From NCBI GenBank assembly GCA_017591395.1, contig WEDG01000363.1:62001-126000 (forward strand): 64,000 bases of DNA, in the 5' to 3' direction. The DNA comes from Schistocephalus solidus (lineage: Eukaryota > Platyhelminthes > Cestoda > Diphyllobothriidea > Diphyllobothriidae). Shown piece by piece: positions 33,401 through 39,767 of this stretch. How positions within the stretch are numbered: position 1 is the first letter of the stretch; each line of letters begins with the position of its first letter. The position numbers and the translations under genes are program-made. The notes below the pieces were generated by a model. That model saw nothing but the letters and a program-made list of their open reading frames with translations. It was not told the origin of the DNA and searched no databases.

Positions 33401-35551
33401 TATATCAGTCACCGAATACCTAGCGTTAGAGAAACAGTATAACTATGATAAGGAAATAGCAGTAGGGTATTACTTTAAAGGTTTAACTGAATGAGGTGCG
33501 TAGGACGTGGTATGGCATGAACCTTTGAGGTTAAGTTCCGCGGAAACTAAGTGACTTTTAGACTTGTATCATACTATCTCTGACCGTCTACAACATAACC
33601 ATGACCTTGGCTTTGCCGTTACTTTGATAATCAGACGGGCCAGGCGTGAATCCGCGCTGGAGATTGTTGATGTCTGGGATTCTGGCAATAAATCGGTCAC
33701 CAAACGCACCTATCTACTGTTCACATCCCCAATCCTGATACTCAATTGCACTTTTGTCTTCGAAACACTCATATTAGGATTAAAATCAGTGTCTCAAGTT
33801 AGATCTCCTATACGTTAAGAATAAAGTGATAGTTGGGTGAGGTCGAGGCTCGTACATATGGGTGGTCGGTTAAATTGGGATTTACAAAGGTACCGAGAGA
33901 AAGTACAGCTGGATACCAAAATTTGACCTGCGTGAGGAAGATCTCGCACCAGCACTTTGTTTGCAAAGTAAAAACAAGCACGCCCTATCAAACAGAGACC
34001 TTTTAAGGAGACAACTCATCAAAAGGCATAAACAAAACACTCTCTCAAAGTGGTCAAGATTGTTAGTGAGTATGACCGAATAGAAGACAAAACACATCCC
34101 AGCACTTAAAATAACATACCCTGAAAGCAAAACGTATAGTCTGATGGAAAGTAGCATAGCATTAATACTATCAGCGATTCTCAGTGCCCGTATAGTCCAC
34201 CCGATCTCGAACTATTGAGGCTCGAATTTGGGTCAGGCACATTGCACCTCACGATAAGAAGGACCAACATCGGTTCCGGTACGGCGGAATTTCGTTAGGT
34301 CAAAGGGAAATCATGAACACCGGCAGTAGCAAAGTAGGCGAGGTAAGTAAGGCAAGCTTTTCAACTGTTACAAAACGAATCTACGGTATGAAAAGTTGAG
34401 AGGTGGTGGTGTTTGTTGTGGTGAAAAACTGCCGCGAACTGATAAACTAGCCATCTGTAGGCCTTACGTGGTGGACGACAACGAGCAACGACGCTCAACA
34501 TGTGCGCCTCGGGGTGGTAGGCACAGGACGGCGACTTACATGTGATTTAGTTTATAGTGAGTCAAACTTGTGCAGCTTCTACCACATCCTCTCTCACTAA
34601 CCTTACTCCAGTGGCAATAAAATGTCGGGATAACCTGTGGCGGGCTCGGGTGCAGTGGCTGACCAGAATAGACAGCCCATCTACGCGTATCACACGTTAC
34701 CTTGTCCTTGTTGCATATAGCAGGCTTTCACGAAGGCGGATCACACATCACAGGCGTGAGTGTCTTCAAGGTCACTGTACGAAGGAGCCATTGCAGTCAG
34801 CTGCACAGTTCTGAGAAGGAACGAGTTATTCTGTCGGTTGGCTGCCTTTCAAGCCACGACCTTTAGCGCGTTTTAATAGATTCAAGCTTGCCAGGTTTAT
34901 TCTATTGAGGAATTCGCTGATTTTTCATGAGGAGAGATATCTCAGGATCGGGCTGTCTCTCCCCCTCCCTGTGCGGGCCCTGTGCACAATCAGCCCACCA
35001 TTTTGGTATTATTCGTTTTACTCTTCTACGCGGGATTCGACCTGCCGTTTGGGGCGCTCTAGATACACTCACCAATCGAGTCACTGTAAAGTCTTGGACT
35101 CTATCAAGTTTGTGTTGGCAAATTCTGTTTTTTTTTTATTGCGCCTGTAACGATTCATTTATGGCTTGCGCCTTTAGGAAACCAACTAAAGTATTTACTG
35201 CCTTCCACAAACCTGGCTCCTGATGTAATTCTTCTCTATCCTCCTCAGGTTGCCCCCGGTAACGGCCGTCGCATGAAATGTCTCCTCGCGGCTATGGATA
35301 ATCCTTCACTCTCGGAGCTCATTGATGCAAAGTGCCGGCGAAGTTTGACCCTAAGGCAGGATCTATGGGCCATTTCAGCTAAGATATCCGGAGCCCCCGA
35401 CTGGCGCCAGCTGGCGGCCGAGTTAAATGCCAGTACCTCACGAAACTTCATTTTTGCAGTGACCTGTGCTGTAGTTGGCCTCATATTTATTTTTGGCCTG
35501 CTATGTGGCCGGGTAACAAGACGAGTCCCGGTGAACATGAAGGAAAAGTAA
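4981..35551 (+). CDS. GLG1: Golgi apparatus protein 1 homologue, 13 exons (gene-level entry)
   Basis: GLG1 is a conserved type I membrane sialoglycoprotein of the Golgi. In vertebrates it binds FGFs and E-selectin and affects growth-factor trafficking. Thirteen exons joined at GT-AG sites with matching phase give 3,596 nt, one base short of 1,199 codons, i.e. about 1,198 residues against roughly 1,180 in vertebrates. Visible are a signal peptide (1-24), sixteen modules with the C-x8-9-C pattern (for example [50 protein letters not shown]), each followed by a CL motif and spaced Cys, then a transmembrane helix (about 1165-1185) and a 13-residue basic tail starting GRVTRR. The vertebrate protein also has sixteen such repeats. 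Two antisense LINEs sit in its long introns. The one defect is a single-base frameshift in exon 4. Confidence 0.93.
5158..5189 (+). other. GLG1 intron 1 (32 bp)
   Basis: GTATTT...GACCTAG, only 32 bp. Removing it joins residues 59 and 60 in frame across the conserved CL-x(n)-C spacing of module 1; reading through hits a stop (TGA) at once. Confidence 0.8.
5190..5393 (+). CDS. GLG1: GLG1 exon 2 (module 2)
   Basis: Residues 60-127, phase 0 at both ends. Contains SDSCHNYLW, the start of module 2 ([12 protein letters not shown]), an N-glycosylation sequon (NAS) and IPCLFEHKQ. The donor is GTTCTG. Confidence 0.9.
5394..5429 (+). other. GLG1 intron 2 (36 bp)
   Basis: GTTCTG...TTCAAG, 36 bp, phase 0. 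It contains an in-frame stop, so it must be removed to continue into exon 3. Confidence 0.8.
5430..5857 (+). CDS. GLG1: GLG1 exon 3 (modules 3 and 4)
   Basis: Residues 128-269 plus two bases of 270. Begins [11 protein letters not shown]. Module 3 starts [11 protein letters not shown] and module 4 [10 protein letters not shown], followed by FDCLMNHK and ECRQHLTER. The donor GTTTGC leaves phase 2 (AG), completed by the first G of exon 4. Confidence 0.92.
6455..6484. repeat. (ATT)n microsatellite, about 10 units
   Basis: An uninterrupted run of ATT triplets in intron 3 of GLG1. Confidence 0.95.
6690..6800 (-). repeat. SINE-like tail fragment
   Basis: The reverse complement matches the segment downstream of the tRNA-like head at 20.08 kb (shared GACTGGCTGATGAC-like and GCTAATAA-like blocks). 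Only the body is present. Confidence 0.45.
7070..7170 (-). repeat. SINE-like tail fragment, second copy
   Basis: A more diverged copy of the same body as at 6690-6800, sharing the TTTCTGGTTTATT block and a following GAACCCGATC. Confidence 0.4.
7506..7763 (+). CDS. GLG1: GLG1 exon 4 (module 5), with a 1-base frameshift
   Basis: About residues 270-356. The acceptor TTTCCTTTAG supplies the G that completes the split Arg codon. The frame reads [12 protein letters not shown], module 5 start [21 protein letters not shown] and ISGPCFVK, then hits TGA at 7726. The expected continuation [13 protein letters not shown] sits one frame away (ATG at 7725) and leads to the donor GTAAGT in phase 0, fitting exon 5. 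The break falls beside TTTTGTCAAATG, so a lost base in the A run is the simplest cause: assembly error or a real null allele. Confidence 0.85.
7764..9149 (+). other. GLG1 intron 4, no gene seen
   Basis: 1,386 bp. No exon-like segment and no recognisable transposon frame. It ends in a long C-rich pyrimidine tract. Confidence 0.55.
9092..9149 (+). promoter_or_regulatory. Extreme polypyrimidine tract and acceptor of exon 5
   Basis: About 55 nt almost entirely C and T with several runs of 4-6 C, ending CTCTCCTAG. It serves as the pyrimidine tract of the exon 5 acceptor. The - strand is correspondingly G-rich and could form a G-quadruplex. Confidence 0.65.
9150..9329 (+). CDS. GLG1: GLG1 exon 5 (module 6)
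   Basis: Residues 357-416, exactly 60 codons, phase 0 on both sides. Found by looking for the module that must lie between exons 4 and 6: it begins [17 protein letters not shown], continues [11 protein letters not shown] and ends [11 protein letters not shown] at a GTATGG donor. It completes the conserved run DYS-LTPEI that spans exons 4 and 5. Confidence 0.9.
9436..9662 (+). CDS. GLG1: GLG1 exon 6 (module 7)
   Basis: Residues 417 to about 491. Starts [12 protein letters not shown], then module 7 [20 protein letters not shown] and [11 protein letters not shown]. The donor is GTAAGG after two bases (CA), phase 2. It follows a 106-bp intron. Confidence 0.92.
9663..11299 (+). other. GLG1 intron 6, no gene seen
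   Basis: 1,637 bp. Open frames at 10.0-10.5 kb show no family features and no GLG1-like cysteine spacing. Confidence 0.5.
11300..11666 (+). CDS. GLG1: GLG1 exon 7 (modules 8 and 9)
   Basis: About residues 492-614. The first G completes the Gln codon split by intron 6. Module 8 starts [10 protein letters not shown], module 9 [10 protein letters not shown], and the exon ends [12 protein letters not shown] at a GTAGCC donor in phase 0. The link between the modules carries a longer charged insert ([17 protein letters not shown]) than is usual between these repeats. Confidence 0.92.
12690..12905 (+). repeat. Repeat R1, partial diverged copy
   Basis: Shares GACCGGAGG, CTACGCGTGCCACAC and the downstream AAGGAGCTATTG / GAGTTACCCTGTCAG blocks with copies at 14.6, 25.5 and 34.5 kb. 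Confidence 0.5.
13040..13265. repeat. Diverged dispersed repeat (second copy near 31.87 kb)
   Basis: The block around TGATGGGGTTGG, GCGGACTCG and AGTCTGCTTGG resembles 31865-32045. Similarity is patchy. Confidence 0.35.
14595..14960 (+). repeat. Repeat R1, full-length copy
   Basis: Begins with the hairpin-forming CGACAGTTCGACCGTCG, then GATGTCCACCGTATGCTC, GACTTGCGCGTA, a C/T-rich tract CTCCCCCACTTG, GTGTCATGACAGAGTC and GAGGCGGGAGAAGACGCAG. Further copies lie at 30.86, 31.25 and 34.5 kb. It has no coding content and abuts the 3' end of RTE-like element A. Confidence 0.8.
15342..16998 (-). pseudogene. RTE-like reverse transcriptase, element A
   Basis: Fragments in four frames. 16669-16998 holds the linker up to [12 protein letters not shown], after which a base is lost. 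16214-16669 has the RT fingers ([59 protein letters not shown]). 15897-16112 has the palm with [16 protein letters not shown]. 15342-15875 has the C-terminal domain with [16 protein letters not shown] and [14 protein letters not shown]. Conserved blocks are nearly identical to element B, so the two copies are fairly young. Confidence 0.88.
17410..18206 (-). pseudogene. RTE-like AP endonuclease domain, element A
   Basis: Starts [18 protein letters not shown]; the WNVRSLL motif is the N-terminal strand of APE-type endonucleases, which nick the target for priming. [20 protein letters not shown] and [12 protein letters not shown] follow in the first frame (17820-18206). A frameshift near 17.75-17.82 kb and a small deletion remove the GDFNARVG region seen in element B. 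The second frame resumes at [10 protein letters not shown] and runs to DGWTDHRLV. It cannot encode an active nuclease. Confidence 0.85.
18801..19890 (+). other. Intron 7 sequence, nothing recognised
   Basis: About 1.1 kb with only short open frames and no repeat that I could match elsewhere in the window. Confidence 0.4.
19897..19972 (-). repeat. tRNA-Arg(TCT)-like SINE head, - strand
   Basis: Read on the - strand: A box-like GACTCAATGTTTAGGGC, anticodon arm TTGGACTTCTAGCCAA (anticodon TCT), and B box GGTTCGAGCC. The acceptor stem does not close, so this is a tRNA-derived SINE head rather than a tRNA gene. It lies head to head with the + strand copy at 20.08 kb. Confidence 0.6.
20005..20070 (+). 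repeat. SINE body block, copy 1
   Basis: Contains GGGGCGATTATGCCCTGTAA and GCGCCCCTTTACC, repeated with few changes at 20280-20330. Confidence 0.55.
20082..20150 (+). repeat. tRNA-Arg(TCT)-like SINE head, + strand
   Basis: GGACCTCGTGG, A box-like TTCAATAGTTAGGGC, anticodon arm CGGACTTCTAACCAAG (anticodon TCT) and a decayed B box (TGTTTCGGGTC). Followed by a body shared with intron 3 (6.7 and 7.1 kb) and by the GGGCGAATATGCCC block near 20.28 kb. Confidence 0.6.
20151..20340 (+). repeat. SINE body, copy 2
   Basis: Contains the ACTGGCTGATGACAGCTAAT block related to 6.7 kb and the GGGGGCGAATATGCCCTG / GAGCGCCCCTCTACC block related to 20.0 kb. Confidence 0.5.
20733..20846 (+). repeat. 114-bp direct repeat, left copy
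   Basis: Identical as far as I can read to 21061-21174 (starts TGTCTGCAACCGATTCGCC, ends ATTACTCTGCCTG). The pair brackets a copy of the head of GLG1 exon 10. Confidence 0.92.
20852..21063 (+). pseudogene. GLG1: Partial copy of GLG1 exon 10 with its splice acceptor
   Basis: 212 bp matching 25634-25845 with a single difference that I can see (CTGCTCGAC versus CTGCTTGAC). The copy includes the end of intron 9 with the TTTCTTAG acceptor and the first 190 bp of exon 10 ([15 protein letters not shown] to GYRQLV), then stops abruptly at the right 114-bp repeat. The frame stays open to 21197. It could act as a decoy acceptor or a pseudo-exon for exon 8, but no good donor follows. It may instead be an assembly artefact. 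Confidence 0.9.
21061..21174 (+). repeat. 114-bp direct repeat, right copy
   Basis: Second copy of the repeat at 20733-20846, offset 328 bp. It overlaps the end of the exon 10 copy by 3 bp (TGT). Confidence 0.92.
21385..21545 (+). repeat. Repeat R3, copy 1
   Basis: Shares GCTGCTAATT, CATAAATAC, TCTCTGATGATGG, GAATAAATATCTTGTTCCAG and the spacing between them with 26710-26875. The latter abuts the 3' end of RTE-like element B, so R3 may be its 3' untranslated region. Confidence 0.6.
21981..22278 (+). CDS. GLG1: GLG1 exon 8 (module 10)
   Basis: Residues 615-713 plus one base. The acceptor is CCTCTTTTAG. Reads [19 protein letters not shown], module 10 [27 protein letters not shown] and VEHFQII. 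The donor GTACGT leaves phase 1 (A), completed as Ser by exon 9. Confidence 0.93.
22279..23795 (+). other. GLG1 intron 8, no gene seen
   Basis: 1,517 bp. Antisense and sense frames near 22.8-23.1 kb are open for about 85-110 codons but show no recognisable domain. Confidence 0.5.
23796..24148 (+). CDS. GLG1: GLG1 exon 9 (modules 11 and 12)
   Basis: Residues 714-831. The acceptor CCCACTGCAG restores Ser from the phase 1 junction, giving [11 protein letters not shown]. Module 11 starts [10 protein letters not shown] with [11 protein letters not shown] after it; module 12 starts [10 protein letters not shown] after IRLDPELD. A Ser/Thr-rich insert ([17 protein letters not shown], sequon NST) separates the CL and C positions of module 11. 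The donor is GTAGGT, phase 0. Confidence 0.92.
24295..24440 (+). repeat. Repeat R1, partial copy
   Basis: Contains TTGCGCTACATCTACCGCGC, GACCGGTGTCATGACCGGAG and GTGGCTGGCGCGGC, the central part of R1. Confidence 0.65.
25465..25600 (+). repeat. Repeat R1, partial copy
   Basis: C/T-rich tract, GGTCATGACAGAGTAAAGAA, GTGGCTGACAGAGCC and CTACGCGTGTCACACACGCC, as in other R1 copies. Confidence 0.6.
25656..25999 (+). CDS. GLG1: GLG1 exon 10 (module 13, start of 14)
   Basis: Residues 832-945 plus two bases. Reads [17 protein letters not shown], module 13 [38 protein letters not shown] and ends at the first Cys of module 14 (NKHC). The donor GTACAG leaves AG, completed to Arg by the A of exon 11. 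A 190-bp copy of its start lies in intron 7. Confidence 0.93.
26400..26580. repeat. Inverted pair of R3 ends
   Basis: AACAAGAAGTTTATTTACC with GACGTTTCGG at 26410-26440 is mirrored by CCGAAACGTCAGG and CAATAAACTTCTTGTTCCAG at 26538-26570. The arms face each other about 100 bp apart. Confidence 0.7.
26710..26875 (+). repeat. Repeat R3, copy next to element B
   Basis: CTGCTACTGTCTCTGATGAT, GAATCCGAAACGCTAGG and AATAAACTTCTTGTTCCAGC. It joins the 3' end of element B, whose open frame reads into it (ending GTRSLFA). Confidence 0.65.
26842..27339 (-). pseudogene. C-terminal tail of element B with a zinc-finger motif
   Basis: A separate frame of 165 codons, continuous with the C-terminal domain apart from a frame break at 27.34-27.37 kb. 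It starts at [19 protein letters not shown], then [20 protein letters not shown], then a C2H2/C2HC-like finger [22 protein letters not shown], and ends in a low-complexity Ser/Thr-rich tail. Such terminal fingers are thought to help bind the element RNA or target DNA. Confidence 0.8.
27371..28895 (-). pseudogene. Reverse transcriptase and C-terminal domain of element B
   Basis: After a TGA at about 28.885 kb the frame is open from 28844 for over 300 codons of [113 protein letters not shown] and the catalytic [17 protein letters not shown] frame break near 27.89 kb shifts into the C-terminal domain (27371-27895) with [35 protein letters not shown] and [13 protein letters not shown]. The polymerase core residues are present, so it was active recently. 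Confidence 0.9.
29061..30269 (-). pseudogene. AP endonuclease and linker of element B (402 codons)
   Basis: This part nicks target DNA in the family. It starts [18 protein letters not shown]. Motifs in order: [20 protein letters not shown] (about 40-60), [39 protein letters not shown] (about 155-170, the GDFN catalytic strand), [15 protein letters not shown], and [20 protein letters not shown] (the SDH-equivalent TDH). The linker follows to KAEEI, where a TAG stop interrupts at 29.06 kb; element A keeps a Gln codon there. The endonuclease domain itself looks intact. It is labelled pseudogene because the full polyprotein is broken. Confidence 0.9.
30859..31248 (+). repeat. Repeat R1, tandem copy 1
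   Basis: CGACAGTTCGACCGTCG at 30861, CCACCGTATGCTC, GACTTGCGCGTGA, CTCCCCCACCTGAGCCCGG, GGAGGCGGGAGAGGACGCAG, then TGTTCGGCATTTGTTAGC and CGTGGCCCGTTTAGGGGGCA. Repeated at 31250. Confidence 0.85.
31249..31616 (+). repeat. Repeat R1, tandem copy 2
   Basis: Same order of blocks as the copy 389 bp upstream, with scattered substitutions. Each copy borders a short (CA)n run. Confidence 0.85.
31865..32045. repeat. Diverged dispersed repeat (partner near 13.05 kb)
   Basis: TTGATGGGGTTGGATGCAAA, GCGCGGACTCGATC and AGAGCAGACTTG resemble 13040-13265. Confidence 0.35.
32108..32270 (+). CDS. GLG1: GLG1 exon 11 (module 14)
   Basis: Residues 946-1000. The first A completes Arg, giving [10 protein letters not shown] across the junction, the Cys pair of module 14. 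VLTCLMKQY and PCASHIRT follow. Acceptor TATTTCAG, donor GTAAGT, phase 0. Confidence 0.92.
32408..32701 (+). CDS. GLG1: GLG1 exon 12 (modules 15 and 16)
   Basis: Residues 1001-1098. [15 protein letters not shown], module 15 [21 protein letters not shown], then [19 protein letters not shown] of module 16. Acceptor CTCTCTAG, donor GTTTGT, phase 0. The preceding intron is 137 bp. Confidence 0.93.
33241..33312 (+). repeat. tRNA-like SINE head or tRNA relic
   Basis: GGGCCTCGTATCTCAGTTGG (A box-like), anticodon arm CTTGACTGTACTCAAG (anticodon GTA, Tyr-like), and GGTTTTGAATCCC near a B box. The acceptor ends do not pair, so it is not a working tRNA gene. Confidence 0.45.
34525..34855 (+). repeat. 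Repeat R1, diverged full-length copy
   Basis: GACGGCGACTTACATGTGA, TTGTGCAGCTTCTACCACAT, GTGGCTGACCAGA, CTACGCGTATCACACG, GGAGCCATTGCAGTCAGCTG and GAGTTATTCTGTCGG follow the order of the 14.6-kb copy. Confidence 0.65.
35249..35551 (+). CDS. GLG1: GLG1 exon 13 (end of module 16, membrane anchor, stop)
   Basis: Residues 1099-1198. [18 protein letters not shown] and DAKCRRSL finish module 16. After a sequon (NAS) comes a transmembrane helix, core [19 protein letters not shown], and the tail [14 protein letters not shown]. The LCGR-TRRV juxtamembrane motif closely matches the conserved GLG1 C terminus. TAA stop. The short basic tail fits a type I Golgi protein with its modules in the lumen. Confidence 0.95.
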   Translation, partial: VAPGNGRRMKCLLAAMDNPSLSELIDAKCRRSLTLRQDLWAISAKISGAPDWRQLAAELNASTSRNFIFAVTCAVVGLIFIFGLLCGRVTRRVPVNMKEK

Positions 35552-35936
35552 ACTGCTGATGGAAGACGCTACTTTTGCCTCACCCCTCCGCTCAACTACC
35601 TATGTTTGCCCTTGTGCATTTCCAGCCCTCGATTGTGTACTCTCGTAAAACTGTCTCTTGATGATCACACGCCTATTGTATCCGCAGAAATCCACTTCTG
35701 TGCTCAGTTTTACATGGCCCTTGTCATGCTTATATTCCGAAATCTCGGTATCAACGTCTCTATGACTACCTTTCACTATGAGGCTTTTATGTTTGCGCAT
35801 TTTAGCCCCAGGCGGCAGGGTTGGGGTTTTAATAGGTTCATTGATGTCGCACCTCTTTGACGCCGCCACTCTCCTTAGAACACGGGAAAACCCTGATACA
35901 AACTCACCGGTAGGAGCAAAATAGCCTGATCACCAG

Positions 35937-35942
35937 AATAAA
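35937..35942 (+). terminator. Candidate GLG1 polyadenylation signal
   Basis: AATAAA about 390 bp after the stop codon, the first canonical signal seen downstream. Confidence 0.5.
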
Positions 35943-35959
35943 GGCACAAACCCGCCCGC

Positions 35960-38570
35960 CTGTGTTACGGGAACCGTGGTAATAGGGGTTTTATAGGTGG
36001 GACAAAATAATGGTTAAAAAAGCATAGAAAACGGAGAAGGTAAGGTAAAAATTGTAAGCAAAGTGGAATTATAAATGAGCTGAAAACAACCAGTGGAATA
36101 TCAAACAGGCAAACATGTTCTCCAATAAGCAGAAAGAACTTGAATGGACAGCCCATTGGAAGAAAATAAAGTCAACCTGAGCAGGGGAAGTCGGAGCCAA
36201 TGGGAAGAGAAGAAACTGGGAAGCGCTCAAATGGAAACCGGCGAAGGTGATTGCGAATTTAGCCACCCCGAAGCACAGGAAATGAGTAAAAACGAACCGG
36301 AAGCGCGGTAAGAATGTTTGTGAAAATTAAATTCCTATGCATAGCAATTCGATGCAAGTTTGGATGGTAGGGAGTGGAATAAAATGGGAAGCCGAAAAGA
36401 AGGGATGCGGGATGGAAGTACTACCCTAAATAAATGTTTCCAGTAAAAGGGGACGCAATTTTTTGAGCATAAGTAGGAACACAAGGAAAGAGAATGCAAA
36501 TGTGTGTAATTTACGGATATAAATAAAAGGACAACGAAAAATATAAGAACTGATTATGTGCCAGAAGCGTTGCAAAAAGGAATGTACAGGAAAAACACAA
36601 AATGATGATTTAAGGAAGAGTAGTACCTCAAACGCAGAATCATTACTGTAAAACTTGCATGAATTAAATGTTTTTAACCCCCATTTTAGGAATCTAGAGA
36701 GGAGACGACCGCAGAGGAAAACGTCAAAGGAAGAAGAAGACGTAATGAAGATAATGGACTCCAGCCGGATTGTGGAATACGTGCAGGTAACGAGACAGCT
36801 AGTGCGTATTCAAAAAGAATATGACCCAACAGGCCTCAGCATAGCAAACAGACGGAAGAAGACCCTCAGAACCGGAACCATTTTTCGAAGGAAGTAGATT
36901 AAGACTGGCAAGGATAATGCAAATTGTCTACCGGTACGTAGAAGGCGTGTGAGCCAAGCGCTGCGCGCATTAGTAGGAGTACATCGCAACACAGCAATGC
37001 AGTGGTATGCAATTCGCCGGAATGTGTCAACCAATGCACTGATTAGCGTCGTAGGCCAAATAGGCGGCAGTGGTGTGGAATTGTGGGTGGATGAGACAAT
37101 GAAAGCAAGGCTCAAGAATAATAAAGGAAGAAAAGGATGACAATACTGGGTAGTAGGAATGTACGACACCTCTATAAAGAAGGCCCTCTTCGAACAAGTA
37201 AATAACCGCAGCTGGCTGGCATTGAAGTCGGTGATAAAAAAATGGGTTGCTAAAGAAAGTGTCATAGTAACGGACGAGTGGAAAGCCTACTGTCGGCTAA
37301 CCGAGGAGAGCTACCAACATCTCAAAGTTAACCACAGTAAGAACTTCGCAAACCCTCCGACGGGTATGCATACCAACGCCATAGAAGGTTATTGGAGCAG
37401 ACTTAAACGGAAGCTCTCCAAAACGGGTCTAGCGTCGGGAAGAGCTGTCTGAGCTGACCTGGATGAAGCGCAGTACCGTTTGTGGTATGGAATAAGATGT
37501 GAAAATTTATATCAGGCCTGGGTTACACTTGTTGGCCGCATAACGAACGCCTATCATTTGAGAACAAGAGAATACGCCTATAAAAGGAAATGCACAAAAT
37601 AAAAATAGGCGAAAGCGCCGATGGACAATGTGGACGTTGATTACCCGTAAGTTGGATGAATCGGGGAGACCTACGCTGAAAGGCAATGAAGGCCGAGACG
37701 AAGGCAACCTTAATTTATACCACAACGAAAGGAATGCAACCAAAAGACTTTGTATTCCCTACCCAATCCCTAGTTTATAAAATAATTTTTTTAGAGTGTT
37801 GTGAAGTAAAAAAAATAACAATACTGCGTATTTTTACCACTAGTGAACCATTGGACATTGCTATGGAGCACGGCACTGCCTACCGTAGGTGATGGTATTC
37901 TTCGCAAACAGGAGAATGGTACGTGAAGTGAAGTAAGTGTAAGCCAATTGTGGGGAAAACTGTAAGCAAATGGTACGAAAAATGTACAAGAAAGCGCAGG
38001 AAAAAATAACGAATCCTGCCAAGAGGCAGAGATGCCACATGGGTAATTAAGAGTCTGGGAAGGGAAAATGGGAAAACTGAGGCCCAGATGGATTCTATGC
38101 GTAAGAAAAGGGGAAGTATTATTGCTCGCAGAAATTTTTCTGGAAGAGAAAAGGAATAAAATAAGTATCTTAGCGAGACTAGCAGAAGAACTCGCTGGTG
38201 TCGGGGTGGCAGAACTCCTAAATAGCAAAGAAATGTCGTAACCGGAAGCAGAAGGTTAGAAATAAGAAAGGGTGCATGAAAGGTAGGATAAAGAAATAAG
38301 AAGAGCAAAGCATCTGTTTGCAGTTTCTAAAATTTGAGAGAGCACCGGAATGAATGCTGTGTGGAAGAGGAGAAGATGCCATAGGTAGATGTCTAAGGTA
38401 AGCAAGAGATAAGTAAAATCAAATGGATGTGGAAAATGAGCATGCACTACTAGTGAATGAAGTAAGGAAGGTAAACAAGCTCAAATTAAGGACGGTTAGT
38501 AGAAGTGAAGTTAAACTGAAATTGCTGCCAGCGAAAACAAGTAAGGAACTGAAAAGGAGACTAGAAAGCA
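35960..38570 (+). other. Purine-rich tract region
   Basis: The + strand is markedly rich in A and G over about 2.6 kb, unlike both flanks. It contains the Merlin-like transposase remains and otherwise no gene. The long antisense open frames here (for example 37791-38308) are hydrophobic low-complexity products of the skew, not credible proteins. Confidence 0.6.
36655..37560 (+). pseudogene. Merlin/ISXO2-like DDE transposase, broken
   Basis: A relic of a cut-and-paste transposase. QIVYRYVEG and VHRNTAMQWYAIRRNV form the N-terminal helix-turn-helix. The catalytic domain has ELWVDETMKARL (first Asp), QYWVVGMYD, VIVTDEWKAY (second Asp), HLKVNHSKNFANPPTGMHTN and AIEGYWSRLKRKL (Glu); LDEAQYRLWYG closes the domain. 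These are the landmarks of the ISXO2/Merlin superfamily. A frameshift near 36.95 kb, TGA at 37138 and a stop near 37450 break it. A 36655-36897 frame upstream may be its N-terminal region. Terminal inverted repeats were not identified. Confidence 0.82.
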
Positions 38571-38775
38571 CTCCTAATCGAACTCAAGGTTAACAGAAGC
38601 ATAACGTTAAACCGAAACCCTAAACTAATCGTTAACAAGTCTTAACCAGGAAGCCAACACTAAACCTATCCTTAATGGTAACACTGACCCTTTAAATGAA
38701 CGCTAAACCAAAAAAGTCAACCTAACCGCAACCTCAATAGCAAACCGAACCCGAAACCTGAAACTGAAGTCAAAC

Positions 38776-38836
38776 GTAAAGTCTACCATATTACGATAGT
38801 TAACTCATTTACGAACCCTATACCAAACATAAACCT
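38776..38836 (+). repeat. Left arm of a 61-bp inverted repeat
   Basis: Its reverse complement matches 39768-39828 with roughly ten differences; the core is CGAACCCTATACCAAA. Confidence 0.8.
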
Positions 38837-39767
38837 ATGGAAGACCTATAGGGTAACCGCTTACGCTTCGCCTTAGGGTTATGGTTAGCGTTAGGGTTGA
38901 TGTTAATTTTATGGCTGAGGTAAGGGTTAGGTTGAGGTTTACTGTTAACGTTAGTGTTATGGTTAGGTTTAGAATTCGGGTAAGGGTTAAGCGTTTATGT
39001 TGGGTTAGGTTTAAGGTTAAGTTTAGTGTTAGTATTAGGGTTAAGTTTATGTTTAGGCTTAAGGTTAGCGTTAAATTTAGTGTTATCGTTAGGGTTAGTG
39101 ATAGTGTTAAGGTTAGTGTTAGCGTTTGGGTTAAGTTTAAGGAAAGGGTTAGGTTTAAGTTTCGTGTAAGGTTTTACTTTTTGGTTTGGTTTAAAGTTCT
39201 GGTTAGGATTAGGGTTATGTTTAGGGTTAGTTTTAGGGTTAAGGTCTGGGTAAGCATCTGTGTTGGGGTTAGGTTTGGGGTTAAGTTTAGGGTTAGCATT
39301 AGGGCTAAGGTAAGTTTTACCTTTAGTGTTAAGGTTAGCGTAAGTGTTAGGATTAAGTTAAGGGTTCGGCTTAGCGTTAGTGTTAGGGTTAAGTTTAAGT
39401 TTGGTGTTAAGGCTAGATTTAGGGTAAGGTTGAAGTTAATGTTTAAGCTTAGGTTTAGGGTTAAGCTGAGGATAAGGTTTAAGTTTAGGGTTGGGGTTAG
39501 GGTTACAGTTGTGATTAGGTTAAGCGTTAGGGTTTTTGTCAATGGTAAGTTTCCGTACACTGTTAGAGTTAGGGTAAGGTTAGGTTTAGGGTTTAGAATG
39601 GGGTTAGGTTAGGGGTAGGATTATATTCAGGGTTGCGAGTTCAGTTTCGGTAACCTTTTTTGTTTACGTTAAGAGCTACGGTTAAGTTTGTGTTCTTAGT
39701 AATGTTTAACTGTACGATTGAGGCTATGGTTACGATTAGTTTTAGGGCTAAGTTTAGGTCTTATTTT

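Larger units (their letters stand above)
32702..35248 (+). other. GLG1 intron 12 with a tRNA-like stretch and an R1 copy
   Basis: 2,547 bp. A tRNA-like stretch at 33241 and an R1 copy at 34525; otherwise nothing recognisable, including 33.32-34.5 kb. Confidence 0.55.

Noticed and set aside
35606..35860. 84-codon open frame after the GLG1 stop
   Set aside because: Lies in the likely 3' untranslated region, with no domain or splice logic.
37791..38308. Antisense hydrophobic open frames of about 145 codons
   Set aside because: Caused by purine skew on the + strand, giving Leu/Phe/Ser-rich translation in all antisense frames.
38881..39612. 243-codon open frame, + strand, and its 128-codon antisense partner
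   Set aside because: Product is VRVRVKV / TLTLNLN-type translation of the TTAGGG-like array; no start context or domain.
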